Assembly (NCBI RefSeq): GCF_000711225.1
Contig: NZ_JOMG01000002.1
Location: 2,120,501 to 2,184,500, forward strand
Length of the DNA: 64,000 bases
DNA from: Pelobacter seleniigenes DSM 18267
GTDB taxonomy: Bacteria > Desulfobacterota > Desulfuromonadia > Desulfuromonadales > Geopsychrobacteraceae
Reading direction: 5' to 3'
The translations under genes were made by a program, and so were the position numbers. The stretch's first letter is position 1; every line of letters begins with the position of its first letter. Below, one piece after another: positions 16,941-25,840 of the stretch. The notes under the pieces were generated by a model. The model searched no databases. It saw only the letters and a program-made list of their open reading frames with translations, and was not told the DNA's origin.

Positions 16941-18800
16941 TCAGGCGACTTCCGATGTCGCTGTCTGCAGGCCTGGCGGGTTAATGACAACCTGGTTGCG
17001 CCCTTTGTCCTTGGCCTGATAAAGGGCCTGATCGGCCGCCTCAAACAGCACTTCAAACGAAGTCGCCGGCTGCTCCGGGCAGCAGACGCCGAACGAACAG
17101 GTAATGGAAGAGACGGTCGCAAAGGGGTGGGCCTCAACACTTGTTCTTAATTTTTCTGCAATTTTCCAGGCCAGCTCAGCCTCACTGGTTTCCACAAGCA
17201 GAACAAATTCCTCTCCCCCCCAGCGGCCGAAAACATCCTGACTGCGCACCAGGCTTTTGATCAGCAAGGCCATCTCCTGCAGGACCGAGTCTCCGACGCT
17301 GTGTCCGTAGCTGTCATTAATTCTTTTGAAGTGGTCAATATCGACGATGATGATGGAGAAGTCTTTGCCACTGCCGGTCCAGAGTTTAATGTTCTCCAGA
17401 AGGCCGCGGCGGTTGAAGACCCTGGTCAGGGTATCGACATTGATTTGCGTGCGTAGGCTGTTATTTGATGCCGCCAATTCGATCTGCTTGTCATGCAGGC
17501 GGTCGAGCAGATAATTGAAAAAGCGGGCAACAATACCGACTTCGGTACCGCGTTCTTCATAGATTTTTCTATGCAGGGCGCCGCTGCGCATGATCCGGAT
17601 GATGCTTTCGATGGTTTCCACCCAGGGCAGGCGCGCCTGATGCTCGGTAACATTCAGGCCAAGGACTTCATCGCGTTTGGACACGCGCAGGGTCTTGGTC
17701 AGGCGGAGCAATGAAAATAGCAGCAGACCGCCGGGGAAAGCCAGTCCGAACGCGGCGATGACACCGGTCGCCTGGACCCCTAAAAATTGCCAGCGGGTCA
17801 GTCCTGCCGGAACCAGGCCGAACAGGCCCACGGCCAGGGTCCCCCAGATCCCTGCACAGCCGTGAACCGCCACAACACTGAGTGGATCATCGATGCGCAG
17901 GGCGAGCATCAGGCGTTCAGCCAGGAACATGATCAAGGCGGAAATAAAGCCGACCAGGAACGATTGCTCGGCGGTGAACTGGGCACAACCCGCCGTCACT
18001 CCAACCAACCCGGCGACAATCCCGAAACTGAACAGTTCGACACCGACCATCCGGTGCAGAAAGAGGCTGAGCAGATACGCGCTCATCCCACCCGCCGCAG
18101 CGGACAGCAGCGTGTTCAGCAGGATCGAGGAAACCTCGGGTCCAAAGGACAGCAGGCTGCCGGCGTTGAAGCCGAACCAGGCAAACCAGAGGACAAAGAC
18201 CCCGAAAACAATGAAATTATGATTGCCAGGGGCAAAGTATCTGGCTGTGCCGGAGTGGAATTTGCCCAATCGCGGGCCGAGCACGATGGCCCCGGCCAGG
18301 CCGACCCAGGCACCTATGGAGTGGACGACGGTAGAACCCGCGAAATCGACAAAGCCGAGCTCTTTGAGCCAACCTCCTTCGCCCCAGGCCCAGTGCCCGA
18401 AAAGTGGATAGATGATGGTGGTGATGAAGATCGCTGATAGGACATAACCGTTGAATTTCATTCTTTCAGCCACGGCACCGGAAACAATGGTGGCCGCCGT
18501 GGTGGCAAACATAGCCTGAAAGAAGAAAAAGCTGGTGACCGAGTGGTCTTTGCCGTCGATCATGAATAGGGAGGTTCCGAACATGCCGCCGTTGTCGTGT
18601 CCGAACATCAGCCCAAAGCCGATCAGCCAGAAAAAGATAAAGCCGAAGGTGGCGTCAGCCAGATTTTTCATGGCGACGTTGATGGTGTTTTTCGAGCGAA
18701 CGCAGCCGGTTTCAATCATGGCAAAGCCAAGCTGCATCATAAAAACCAGGAACGCGCTGATAATGACCCAATGATAATCAAGGGCGCTATGTGAGTTCAT
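16941..18800 (-). CDS. Ammonium transporter-diguanylate cyclase fusion (Amt-GGDEF)
   Basis: A 619-residue fusion. Residues 1 to about 400 are a complete Amt channel with eleven or so spans: the first span has GFAMIETG, and the twin-histidine pore residues lie in DFAGSTVVHSIGAW and VVAVHGCAGIWG. A linker helix (LLDRLHDKQIELAASNNSLRTQ) leads to a GGDEF domain with VDIDHFKRIND, active-site GGEEF, and an inhibitory RxxD (RSQD) five residues before it. It should make cyclic di-GMP in response to ammonium transport or binding. ATG 18800 has GAGG upstream. No glnK neighbour. The leader holds a terminator (19003-19044). Confidence 0.95.
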   Translation of the reverse strand: MNSHSALDYHWVIISAFLVFMMQLGFAMIETGCVRSKNTINVAMKNLADATFGFIFFWLIGFGLMFGHDNGGMFGTSLFMIDGKDHSVTSFFFFQAMFATTAATIVSGAVAERMKFNGYVLSAIFITTIIYPLFGHWAWGEGGWLKELGFVDFAGSTVVHSIGAWVGLAGAIVLGPRLGKFHSGTARYFAPGNHNFIVFGVFVLWFAWFGFNAGSLLSFGPEVSSILLNTLLSAAAGGMSAYLLSLFLHRMVGVELFSFGIVAGLVGVTAGCAQFTAEQSFLVGFISALIMFLAERLMLALRIDDPLSVVAVHGCAGIWGTLAVGLFGLVPAGLTRWQFLGVQATGVIAAFGLAFPGGLLLFSLLRLTKTLRVSKRDEVLGLNVTEHQARLPWVETIESIIRIMRSGALHRKIYEERGTEVGIVARFFNYLLDRLHDKQIELAASNNSLRTQINVDTLTRVFNRRGLLENIKLWTGSGKDFSIIIVDIDHFKRINDSYGHSVGDSVLQEMALLIKSLVRSQDVFGRWGGEEFVLLVETSEAELAWKIAEKLRTSVEAHPFATVSSITCSFGVCCPEQPATSFEVLFEAADQALYQAKDKGRNQVVINPPGLQTATSEVA

Positions 18801-18956
18801 GTTGGAACCTCGATGGTCGTGTTGGTCCTGATGTGGAAGGCTGGCCTGCAAGGCCGCCCAGATTTCCCCCTCTTCTTTTGTTAACGGTTGCCAGCAGGCC
18901 AAAAATCTCCCTACAGAAGATCGCTTGCGGGGTCGGCATCTTTTCGATTGAGTTGC

Positions 18957-19001
18957 TTGTTGAAAATGTCCATCCCTGGCTTTTTCCAAGACCGGCTGAA
19001 A
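18957..19001 (+). repeat. Dispersed intergenic repeat, copy A (one end)
   Basis: Begins TTGTTGAAAATGTCCATC and runs through CCTGGCTTTTTCCAAGACCGG. It aligns with copies at 35303-35447 (reversed) and 57862-57952. It lies in the leader of the Amt-GGDEF gene, just downstream of its terminator in the direction of transcription. Only one end of the element is recognisable here. Confidence 0.65.
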
Positions 19002-19002
19002 C

Positions 19003-19052
19003 AAAAAAAGCCTCGCAGACCGAATGAAATCCGGTCGCAAAGGCTCCTTTGC
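19003..19052 (-). promoter_or_regulatory. Attenuator in the Amt-GGDEF leader
   Basis: On the minus strand a hairpin with arms GCCTTTGCGACCG and CGGTCTGCGAGGC (19010-19044) is followed by seven Ts (19003-19009), a textbook intrinsic terminator 200 bases before the gene. Just upstream, GCAAAG and CTTTGC (19037-19052) form a competing hairpin sharing the terminator's first arm. This is an attenuation layout. In geobacteria, nitrogen genes are controlled by ANTAR antiterminators acting on leader terminators; that link is inference. Confidence 0.7.
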
Positions 19053-19107
19053 CAAATCGCGCTGAAATTTTTCTTGTGTTTATCTGTCTGTTTTTACGAC
19101 ATTTTAA

Positions 19108-19136
19108 AAAATATGATAAGTGGTTAATTTTGTCAA
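19108..19136 (-). promoter_or_regulatory. Sigma-70 promoter of the Amt-GGDEF gene
   Basis: On the minus strand TTGACA (19131-19136) and TATTTT (19108-19113) are 17 bases apart. Transcription would start near 19101, so early termination at 19003 would give a ~98-nt RNA. Confidence 0.7.
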
Positions 19137-19211
19137 ATCTAAAATAAGACAAATTTTACATTTGTGCTGGTCAGGCATTGTCAACGGAGAGAAGATAAAA
19201 GCTGCTTTTGC

Positions 19212-19231
19212 TGCCAAGTGTGGCATTTTTT
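19212..19231 (+). terminator. Short terminator-like hairpin with no assigned gene
   Basis: TGCCA-AGTG-TGGCA followed by six Ts on the plus strand. No gene ends before it on this strand within 2 kb, so it would end an unannotated RNA or be fortuitous. The stem is only five pairs. Confidence 0.35.
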
Positions 19232-19318
19232 CCATGCGGAGCATGGTTTATTAGCCACAGCTGGGGAAAGTTGATTTTTTGGCTCAAGTTATTTCAAAGA
19301 GTTATCTTCTAGTTCTTA

Positions 19319-19335
19319 TTGGCAAACCTTTTGCA
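19319..19335 (+). promoter_or_regulatory. Sigma-54 (-24/-12) promoter of the outer-membrane protein
   Basis: TTGGCAAACCTTTTGCA is a near-perfect sigma-54 promoter, with GG (19321-19322) and GC (19333-19334) ten bases apart. The start near 19346 lies 48 bases before the chosen start codon. A dyad CCATGC-GGA-GCATGG at 19232-19246, about 80 bp upstream, could be an activator site. Confidence 0.75.
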
Positions 19336-19393
19336 GAGACAGGGCGGTATCTTTATTTTGCCAACTCCCCTTATTTATGTAACGGATCATCAA

Positions 19394-19996
19394 TTGTTTC
19401 GATTAGCCTACATCAGTCTGATCCTGTTTCTGGCACTGTGCGGCTGGGCTTCCCCAGTCTTTGCGGACTTGTATTATTCCGGAAACGTGGGTGTTGTTGC
19501 CGTGGAAGATTCGAGCATTAACGATGGCAACGACAGTGGCGAAATGAGTTTTGATGACGGTTTTGCCGCAACCGGCGCGTTGGGAGACGCTTTGGGCAAC
19601 GGCATGCGCGTTGAGATGGAATTGGGCTATCGGGTCAATGATCTGAATCGGATCGCCGTGGATGGGTACGGAACCACCAGGGTCGGTGGCAACCTGAAAA
19701 CCATTTCGCTGATGGGCAATGCTTATTACGATTTTCTAAATGCCGGGCCATTCAGGCCGTTCATCGGGGTCGGTGCCGGGGTTGCCGATATCGAGGCGGA
19801 TATCGATCTGGTCGGTACAGAAGATGATACGGTTTTTGCCTACCAGATCGCGGCCGGAGGCAGCTTGTCAGTCAATGATCACCTGAGTATTGATGTTCAA
19901 TATCGTTATTTCGCCACCGAAGATCCCAATTTTGATGGCTTGAAAGCTGAATACGCAACCCACAACCTGTTTTTCGGTTTACGCTTCAACTTCTGA
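19394..19996 (+). CDS. Outer-membrane beta-barrel protein (OmpA/OprF-like, 8-strand)
   Basis: A 200-residue secreted protein. The signal peptide runs from FRLAYISLILFLALCG to SPVFA, then short alternating strands follow (LGYRVNDLNRIAV, GNAYYDFLNAGPFRPFIGVGAG, DVQYRYFAT), ending with aromatic FGLRFNF as outer-membrane barrels do. The start is uncertain: TTG 19394 gives the best signal peptide but a weak ribosome site, while the earlier TTG at 19319 lies inside the sigma-54 promoter and is unlikely. No carboxy-terminal peptidoglycan-binding domain is present. Confidence 0.8.
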   Translation: MFRLAYISLILFLALCGWASPVFADLYYSGNVGVVAVEDSSINDGNDSGEMSFDDGFAATGALGDALGNGMRVEMELGYRVNDLNRIAVDGYGTTRVGGNLKTISLMGNAYYDFLNAGPFRPFIGVGAGVADIEADIDLVGTEDDTVFAYQIAAGGSLSVNDHLSIDVQYRYFATEDPNFDGLKAEYATHNLFFGLRFNF

Positions 19997-20277
19997 GCTT
20001 ATCCAGCTTTGCCCCCTCCTGTCGGCCCGTCAATTGCTGCCCTGACTTTCACGGCCAACCCGCGTAGTGAAAATGGTTTCTGGATAAATTCGATGTCCCT
20101 TTCAATGAACTGAGGACGGACAGACGTGTTTTGATTTGTTTGGACGTTTGTTGTGATCAAATCGGGTCGGCAGAATTGTCTTTTCATGTAAAGCTGTTTA
20201 TGCTTGTGAGGCACCCCGGCAAGGCCGGGAATGAAACTGCAGAGGCGATTCGGTCAGAGTGTCAGAGAGGCTCGGAG

Positions 20278-20724
20278 ATGAAAACATTTCTTGTCTATAT
20301 CGTTGTAGTTTTTTGTTGTGGCATCGGAACGTTTTTCATATATCGCCACATTCAGGCCTCACACTTCAGCAGCACCGCAGTGCCCTATATCTATGAGGTG
20401 CTCCCCAAAATCGCCAGCTGGAATCCGGATCTTCTTGACCAGATCATCGCTCCGGACATTATGCGGCAAACCGATCCGGCTGATTTAGTGCGCCTGATGG
20501 CCTCCCTCTCCCGACTGGGGGCCCTTGAATCAATGGGGGTTCCCAGCTTCAGGCACAAAGCGACTGCCGGATCGGATCCTGAGCGGGAGAAAGTGGTCGT
20601 CACTTACCTGGTCGAGGGCGTTTTTTCCCGCGGCTCCGCCACGATTACCCTCAGTCTGCTCCAGGACGGCAGTTCTTATCGGGTTTATCATTTCAATTTT
20701 CAAAGTGAAGCGCTGGGGCCTTGA
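20278..20724 (+). CDS. Hypothetical membrane-anchored periplasmic protein
   Basis: A 148-residue protein beginning MKTFLVYIVVVFCCGIG, a single amino-terminal membrane anchor or uncleaved signal. A soluble region of mixed helix and strand follows, with a TITLSLLQDGSSYRVYHF stretch resembling small DUF-type NTF2-like or cystatin-like folds. ATG 20278 has AGAGG upstream. No family recognised. It lies alone between the outer-membrane gene and the convergent stress-protein gene. Confidence 0.7.
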   Translation: MKTFLVYIVVVFCCGIGTFFIYRHIQASHFSSTAVPYIYEVLPKIASWNPDLLDQIIAPDIMRQTDPADLVRLMASLSRLGALESMGVPSFRHKATAGSDPEREKVVVTYLVEGVFSRGSATITLSLLQDGSSYRVYHFNFQSEALGP

Positions 20725-20776
20725 TTGTCCGGGGCACCCGCTGGGGACGCCCCGGGGTTATTTCCCTTGATTCTTT

Positions 20777-21265
20777 TCAGGGCTGCAGCGGGATAACGAA
20801 AACCGGGCGGCGGCATTTCCTGAGAACCTTCTCGGTGACACTGCCAAGGAAAGTATGTTCCAGGGGACCTTTGCCATGGGTTCCCATGACAATGACATCA
20901 GCCTCCAGCTCATCTGCTGTTTCCAGAATTTTGACGACGGGATGGCCGGTCACCACCCTGGCACCGGCAAAGCGAGCTAAATCGTCCGGATAGTCGGTCA
21001 GCTCTCTTTGGGCGAACTGATCAAGCTCTCTTTTGAGTTCTTCCGTGGCTTTTTGAATATTGTCTCGTTCGAATTCCTCCAGCCGGCTCTCCCCCATAAC
21101 CGAAGTCAGATAACTGCGCATGGATGAATCGACCTGCTGGATAACATGGAGCAGGTGTATTTCGGAATTATTCTGCCGCGCCAGCATGACGGCATGTCTG
21201 AAAGCATTATCCGAATTAGGAGTGAAGTCGGTGGTGACGAGGATTTTTTTGTAAAGGGGCAACAT
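20777..21265 (-). CDS. Universal stress protein (UspA family)
   Basis: A 162-residue single-domain Usp. It opens KKILVTTDFTPNSDNAFRHAV and ends with the ATP-binding pattern GTHGKGPLEHTFLGSVTEKV and RRPVFVIP. These cytoplasmic nucleotide-binding proteins support survival under stress. ATG 21265 follows GGAGG at proper spacing; the upstream extension lacks a ribosome site. Convergent with the 20278 gene. Confidence 0.93.
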   Translation of the reverse strand: MLPLYKKILVTTDFTPNSDNAFRHAVMLARQNNSEIHLLHVIQQVDSSMRSYLTSVMGESRLEEFERDNIQKATEELKRELDQFAQRELTDYPDDLARFAGARVVTGHPVVKILETADELEADVIVMGTHGKGPLEHTFLGSVTEKVLRKCRRPVFVIPLQP

Positions 21266-21714
21266 GAGTGAAACCTCCTTCCCGGTCAGGGTGGTCAAAG
21301 CATCCAGAATACACAACTCAAACACTTAAATTATACTCCATTTCTGAACTCAATGCAGATCGGAGGGGAGCCTTCGGGGAGGCTGCATAGCGGCATCCGG
21401 GCGATTTTGCGCCTGTGGAAAATGATTGGACTCTGCTCTGACTGTCCCCGGATTCTAACTCCAGAAACCTTCTGCAACGACCGGTGTGAACATGGAAGTT
21501 TGTCCGTTCGAGAAAGCTAAATATTTAAAAAATAGAAGAAAATTATGAAATTTTTATTTGACTTCAGAGCTGGAGGAGCTATTCATTAAAGGGATGGTCG
21601 GTTGCGCCAGCGGCCTGAGCACGGCAAAACCCACCGGGCTGAGAGGGCAGGATGGCCGCAGACACGGAAGAATGCTTGCTTCAGGGAGGGGAAAAAGCTT
21701 CACGGAGGAAATAA
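21266..21714. other. Intergenic region, no gene seen
   Basis: About 450 bases between the divergent stress-protein and DUF3553 genes. It contains an AT-rich patch (21510-21590) that could hold promoters. I tested it by eye for a riboswitch before the DUF3553 gene and saw no known aptamer core. Confidence 0.5.
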
Positions 21715-21945
21715 ATGGATTATTTTCAGGGTGATCGGGTGCGAATCCTCGGCAAGCCCGAGTGGGGACCGGGCATCATTCAGGCACACTCCAAAAACGG
21801 CAAAGTCAATGTCAGATTTTTTGAAGCGGGGAGAAAGACCCTTGATTTACGGCATGCAAAATTGATCAAGGTGGTTTTCCGCGACCCCGAATGGATCGCA
21901 GCGCAGGCCGCACGGGTTTGGGGGAACGGCGCCAATAAGCATTGA
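21715..21945 (+). CDS. DUF3553-family small protein
   Basis: A 76-residue protein starting MDYFQGDRVRILGKPEWGPG, with later VNVRFFEAGRKTLDLRHAKL. It is an SH3-like, CarD/UvrD-tail-like small beta fold matching the DUF3553 pattern (PEWGxG, then VxFxxxGxK). GGAGG is well placed before the ATG. Such domains may bind nucleic acid or RNA polymerase, but the function here is unknown. Confidence 0.75.
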   Translation: MDYFQGDRVRILGKPEWGPGIIQAHSKNGKVNVRFFEAGRKTLDLRHAKLIKVVFRDPEWIAAQAARVWGNGANKH

Positions 21946-21994
21946 AGGCAGCATAATGGTTGCCGGCTGTGTTTCTTAGCCGTTTGCGAGTTCC

Positions 21995-22210
21995 TTAACG
22001 GCCAGATTTGTCCGGCGAAAAAAACTCAGTCAGATCCAGTCCGAAATAGCGCAGGCACATCAGCAGCAGCGCGGCCGCAGCCGCCTCATCCAGGTTTCCC
22101 ACCAGCGGTAGGTTATCCGGAATAATCTCGAAAATCCCGGCCGTTGGGTTCAGCAGGTAGATCAACGCCAACAATCCGAGCAGGAAGATGCCGGCTTTTT
22201 TCATGCCCAT
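21995..22210 (-). CDS. DUF1232 (YkvA-like) small membrane protein
   Basis: A ~71-residue protein with a hydrophobic span (GIFLLGLLALIYLLNP) followed by IIPDNLPLVGNLDEAAAAALLL, the DUF1232 signature D-x-x-P-x-x-G-x-x-D-E. Three in-frame ATGs sit six bases apart (22216, 22210, 22204); AAAGGG spacing favours 22210. Function unknown. The frame continues upstream without a ribosome site. Confidence 0.75.
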   Translation of the reverse strand: MGMKKAGIFLLGLLALIYLLNPTAGIFEIIPDNLPLVGNLDEAAAAALLLMCLRYFGLDLTEFFSPDKSGR

Positions 22211-22380
22211 GCCCATGCCCTTTCGCTTTTTTGCCTTTGCAGAGTTAAGCATAGCATAAAATATCTTGGCGCAGCTGGCTTGATAAGCTATTTGAATTTG
22301 TGGATATTCTTGTGGATTCGCAATCTTCTTGAACGCGGGAGGCAAATGCCGCCTGACTATTATTTGTTGTATTCATATAG

Positions 22381-22386
22381 TATAAT
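22381..22386 (+). promoter_or_regulatory. -10 element of the lipoprotein gene
   Basis: A perfect TATAAT 46 bases before the ATG at 22427; the -35 region is AT-rich without a good hexamer. Confidence 0.45.
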
Positions 22387-22426
22387 TTCTTGGAAAAATA
22401 ACTCTCTTTGCAGATGGAGATAAAAA

Positions 22427-22912
22427 ATGGCACGCAAATTTTTGAAAATCGCCTTAGTTTTTGTCGTGGTGGCATTGGCGGGTTGTCAGACCACAACGGA
22501 TTATTATCTCGGCGCCCGGGCTAGCGGGGGAACCATTGCCAGGATTCCGGCAACAGATGAAAGCGGCCTGCACTGGCAGGATCTGTATCTGAGTGTGGAT
22601 TATGCTCTGGCCAGACAGGGGGACCGTTTGGCGCTGAGCGGAACCTTTACTTTCGCCAATAGCCCCAGATTTGTTTACAAGCGGGTTTATGACATGAAGT
22701 TGAAGTTCTTCCTGCTGGATGCCGCAAACCGGGTTGTGGCTTATCGAGATGTCGGCAGGACGTTGACCCATGGCCTGGAAGATGAAACCAGAATTAAAGG
22801 GGAGTTTACTCTGCCCGCCTCGGCCGTTGCCTATACCTTCGGGTATGAGGGGTCGTTTATTGGTGATGAGGAGGACGGCTATCACGTCTGGAAATTGCCC
22901 CAGCGTGACTGA
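22427..22912 (+). CDS. Predicted lipoprotein
   Basis: A 161-residue protein with a lipoprotein signal peptide (FLKIALVFVVVALAGC, lipid Cys20). The mature part is strand-rich (YLSVDYALARQGDRLALSG, FTFANSPRFVYKRVYDMKLKFFLLD) and looks like one immunoglobulin-like or lipocalin-like domain. No named family recognised. A GGAG-containing ribosome site precedes the ATG. Convergent with ilvD. Confidence 0.8.
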   Translation: MARKFLKIALVFVVVALAGCQTTTDYYLGARASGGTIARIPATDESGLHWQDLYLSVDYALARQGDRLALSGTFTFANSPRFVYKRVYDMKLKFFLLDAANRVVAYRDVGRTLTHGLEDETRIKGEFTLPASAVAYTFGYEGSFIGDEEDGYHVWKLPQRD

Positions 22913-22964
22913 TTCGGCGGCTCTGAAGCCGTGACCTGACTGGGCCTGTTCCGGATACTGCAGA

Positions 22965-22998
22965 CAGCCCGGAGGTTTCCCTTGCGGGCTCCGGGCTG
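22965..22998. other. Hairpin between convergent lipoprotein and ilvD genes
   Basis: CAGCCCGGAG pairs with CTCCGGGCTG around a 14-base loop. There is no T-run on either side, so terminator function is uncertain, though the convergent position fits. Confidence 0.45.
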
Positions 22999-23027
22999 CC
23001 TGTGGTTCTTGCTTGACAGCTAAAAGG

Positions 23028-24881
23028 TTAGACCTTGCGCACCAGGGTCAGGTCGCGTACGGCCCCTTTATCGGCGCTTTGGGCGAGCAGCCCATAGGCC
23101 TGAAGGGATTTGCTCACCTGCCGGTCACGGGATTCCGGCAGCCAGGCCGCGTCTCCTTTGGCTTCCATGGCGCTTCTTCTGGTTTCGAGTTCGCTATCGG
23201 CAATGGCAATCCGGATGCTGCGCTTCGGGATGTCGATTTCGATGGTATCCCCGGCTCTGACCAGCCCGATATTTCCTTTTGAGGCGGCTTCCGGACTGAC
23301 ATGGCCGATGGAGAGTCCTGAGGTTCCACCCGAGAAGCGTCCATCGGTGATCAGGGCGCAATCCTTGCCCAGCCCCATGGATTTCAGGTACGAGGTCGGA
23401 TAAAGCATTTCCTGCATGCCCGGCCCACCGCGGGGGCCTTCGTAACGGATCACCACCACGTCGCCCTTTTTGACCTTGCCGCCGAGGATTCCCTCGACTG
23501 CGTCTTCCTGGGATTCGAACAGCACCGCAGGGCCGGTGAAGGTCCAGCAGCTCTCGTCGACCCCGGCGGTTTTAACGACACAGCCGTTTGGCGCCAGGTT
23601 GCCGTAGAGAATGGCCAGGCCGCCTTCCTTGGTGAAGGCGTGGTCGAAGGAGCGGATCACTCCTTTGCTGCGATCGGTATCGAGATTCTCAAAGCGCTGC
23701 TGCTGGGAAAAGGCTTCCAGGGACGGTACATTGCCGGGCGCGGCGCGGTAAAATTCCCGGGTCTTTTCGTCCTGGCTGCGGATGACATCCCACTGCTCCA
23801 GCGCAGCACCCAGGGTCATGCTGTGAACAGTCGGTACCTCGCGATGAATCAGCCCGGCGCGGTCCAGTTCGCCAAGAATCCCCATGATGCCGCCGGCACG
23901 ATGGACATCTTCGATGAACACATCGCCGACCGCGGGTGCGACTTTGCAGATACAGGGGGTGGACAGGGACAGGCGATTCATGTCTTCCATGGTGAAATCG
24001 ACCCCGGCTTCCTGGGCAATGGCCAGCAGGTGGAGGACCGTGTTGGTGGAGCCGCCCATGGCGATATCGAGGCGCATGGCGTTTTCAAAAGCTTTGAAGG
24101 AAGCGATGCTGCGTGGCAGAACGCTCGCATCATCCTGCTCATAGTAACGTTTGCAGAGCTCGACAATCAGGCTCCCGGCTTTGAGGAACAGGTCTTTGCG
24201 GTCGGCGTGGGTGGCCACCACGGTCCCATTGCCCGGTAAGGCCAGACCGATGGCTTCGTTGAGGCAGTTCATGGAGTTGGCGGTAAACATGCCGGAGCAA
24301 GAACCGCAGGTCGGGCAGGCCGAGCGTTCAATCTGGGCCGATTCCTCATCGGATACGGTCGGATCGGCCCCTTTGACCATGGCCTGGATCAGGTCGAGTT
24401 TCAGGTCTTTTCCGCTGACGTTGGCCTTGCCGGCTTCCATCGGTCCGCCGGAGACGAAGATGGCGGGAATATTGAGCCGCATGGCCGCCATGAGCATACC
24501 GGGGGTGATTTTGTCACAGTTGGAGATGCAAACCATGGCATCCGCACAGTGGGCATTGACCATATATTCGACACTGTCGGCGATCAGATCGCGGGAAGGC
24601 AGGGAATAGAGCATGCCGCCGTGCCCCATGGCAATTCCGTCGTCGATGGCGATCGTATTGAATTCCTTGGCGACACCGCCAGCCGCTTCGATTTCACGGG
24701 CGACGAGTTGGCCGAGATCTTTCAGATGGACATGGCCGGGAACAAATTCGACAAAAGAGTTGACCACCGCGATAATCGGTTTGCCGAAATCGTCGTCTTT
24801 CATTCCCGTTGCACGCCATAGTGAACGCGCCCCGGCCATATTGCGGCCATGGGTGCTGGTGTGTGAACGATAGGCTGGCAT
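23028..24881 (-). CDS. ilvD: Dihydroxy-acid dehydratase
   Basis: A 617-residue iron-sulfur dehydratase of valine, leucine and isoleucine synthesis, the length of E. coli IlvD. Cluster cysteines lie in [11 protein letters not shown] and [11 protein letters not shown]; the active-site region [19 protein letters not shown] is near the end. The start [19 protein letters not shown] is the usual family amino end, with a GTGAGG-type ribosome site. It stands alone; no other ilv genes are present in the window. Confidence 0.98.
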   Translation of the reverse strand: MPAYRSHTSTHGRNMAGARSLWRATGMKDDDFGKPIIAVVNSFVEFVPGHVHLKDLGQLVAREIEAAGGVAKEFNTIAIDDGIAMGHGGMLYSLPSRDLIADSVEYMVNAHCADAMVCISNCDKITPGMLMAAMRLNIPAIFVSGGPMEAGKANVSGKDLKLDLIQAMVKGADPTVSDEESAQIERSACPTCGSCSGMFTANSMNCLNEAIGLALPGNGTVVATHADRKDLFLKAGSLIVELCKRYYEQDDASVLPRSIASFKAFENAMRLDIAMGGSTNTVLHLLAIAQEAGVDFTMEDMNRLSLSTPCICKVAPAVGDVFIEDVHRAGGIMGILGELDRAGLIHREVPTVHSMTLGAALEQWDVIRSQDEKTREFYRAAPGNVPSLEAFSQQQRFENLDTDRSKGVIRSFDHAFTKEGGLAILYGNLAPNGCVVKTAGVDESCWTFTGPAVLFESQEDAVEGILGGKVKKGDVVVIRYEGPRGGPGMQEMLYPTSYLKSMGLGKDCALITDGRFSGGTSGLSIGHVSPEAASKGNIGLVRAGDTIEIDIPKRSIRIAIADSELETRRSAMEAKGDAAWLPESRDRQVSKSLQAYGLLAQSADKGAVRDLTLVRKV

Positions 24882-25120
24882 AGGACCTCACTTTCAATGG
24901 TTTACAGTGTGCTGGAACCGTTGCTGATGAATGAATCAAACTACAAAATATCCGCTTGGATGGCAACTGAATGTTTGTGCCAATTCGTGGAACGGTGCAT
25001 GATTGGAAGAGTTTGCGGACGAGCGTAGCGTTTACTCGAACGGCACCGCTGCATGGTTCTGGCAGGCTGTTGAAACACCGACTGCCGAGCCTCAATAACC
25101 TGCTAAAGGAGGAAAAGCTC

Positions 25121-25747
25121 ATGCCGGATTTTCATGTGTGGTTGGCGTTTGTTGTTGCTTCGACGGTGATCCTGGTCATTCCGGGGCCGACGATCATTCT
25201 GGTGGTCAGTCAGGTCGTCGCCCATGGCCGTCCCTCGGTGATTCCGCTGGTGACCGGGGTTCTGCTCGGTGATTTTGTCGCCATGACGCTGTCCCTGCTG
25301 GGACTCGGCGCCCTGATGGCGACTTCGGCGGCTTTATTCACCCTGTTTAAATGGGTCGGGGCCGGTTATCTGATCTTCCTCGGCCTCAAACTTTGGATGC
25401 TGAATCCTTCGTCCCAACCCCTGCACGGTCCCGGCGAGCAGGTTGCAAAACGCAGCCATCTCAGGGATTCTTTTGTGGTGACCGCCCTCAATCCGAAAAG
25501 TATCGCTTTCTTTGTCGCCTTTATGCCGCAGTTTGTCCATGTCGACCGGCCGGTGTCTCTGCAGTTTGTCTCACTGGGGGCCACATTCCTGATCCTTGCG
25601 GTGGTCAATGCCGCCCTGTATGCGATCTTTGCCGAACGGCTCAGCCTGGCCATGCAGCGGGGGCGCGTGCGGCGGTGGTTCAATCGCTGTGGCGGCAGTG
25701 CCTTGATCGGTGCCGGCATTGTCACCGCAGGCTTGCGGAGAGCGTAA
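25121..25747 (+). CDS. LysE/RhtB-family amino-acid exporter
   Basis: A 208-residue inner-membrane protein with about six spans. Family features are the opening VILVIPGPTIILVVSQ and the middle TALNPKSIAFFVAFMPQFV. The family exports amino acids such as homoserine, threonine or lysine. ATG 25121 has AAGGAGG. It is divergent from ilvD and convergent with the following kinase. Substrate not determinable. Confidence 0.92.
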   Translation: MPDFHVWLAFVVASTVILVIPGPTIILVVSQVVAHGRPSVIPLVTGVLLGDFVAMTLSLLGLGALMATSAALFTLFKWVGAGYLIFLGLKLWMLNPSSQPLHGPGEQVAKRSHLRDSFVVTALNPKSIAFFVAFMPQFVHVDRPVSLQFVSLGATFLILAVVNAALYAIFAERLSLAMQRGRVRRWFNRCGGSALIGAGIVTAGLRRA

Positions 25748-25840
25748 ATTTCGCGCTCTTTATGGATCCGCGGGTCTTGACCCTTCCAAACTATCCCGGC
25801 GAGTGTTGCGTCTTTGCCTGGCCTTGGTCGGGGTGTTGTT

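Noticed and set aside
19003-19136. Cyclic di-GMP riboswitch in the Amt-GGDEF leader
   Set aside because: Tempting next to a GGDEF gene, but the conserved GEMM core (paired helices with the GCAAAGC-type receptor and its tetraloop partner) could not be laid out; only terminator and competitor hairpins are clear.
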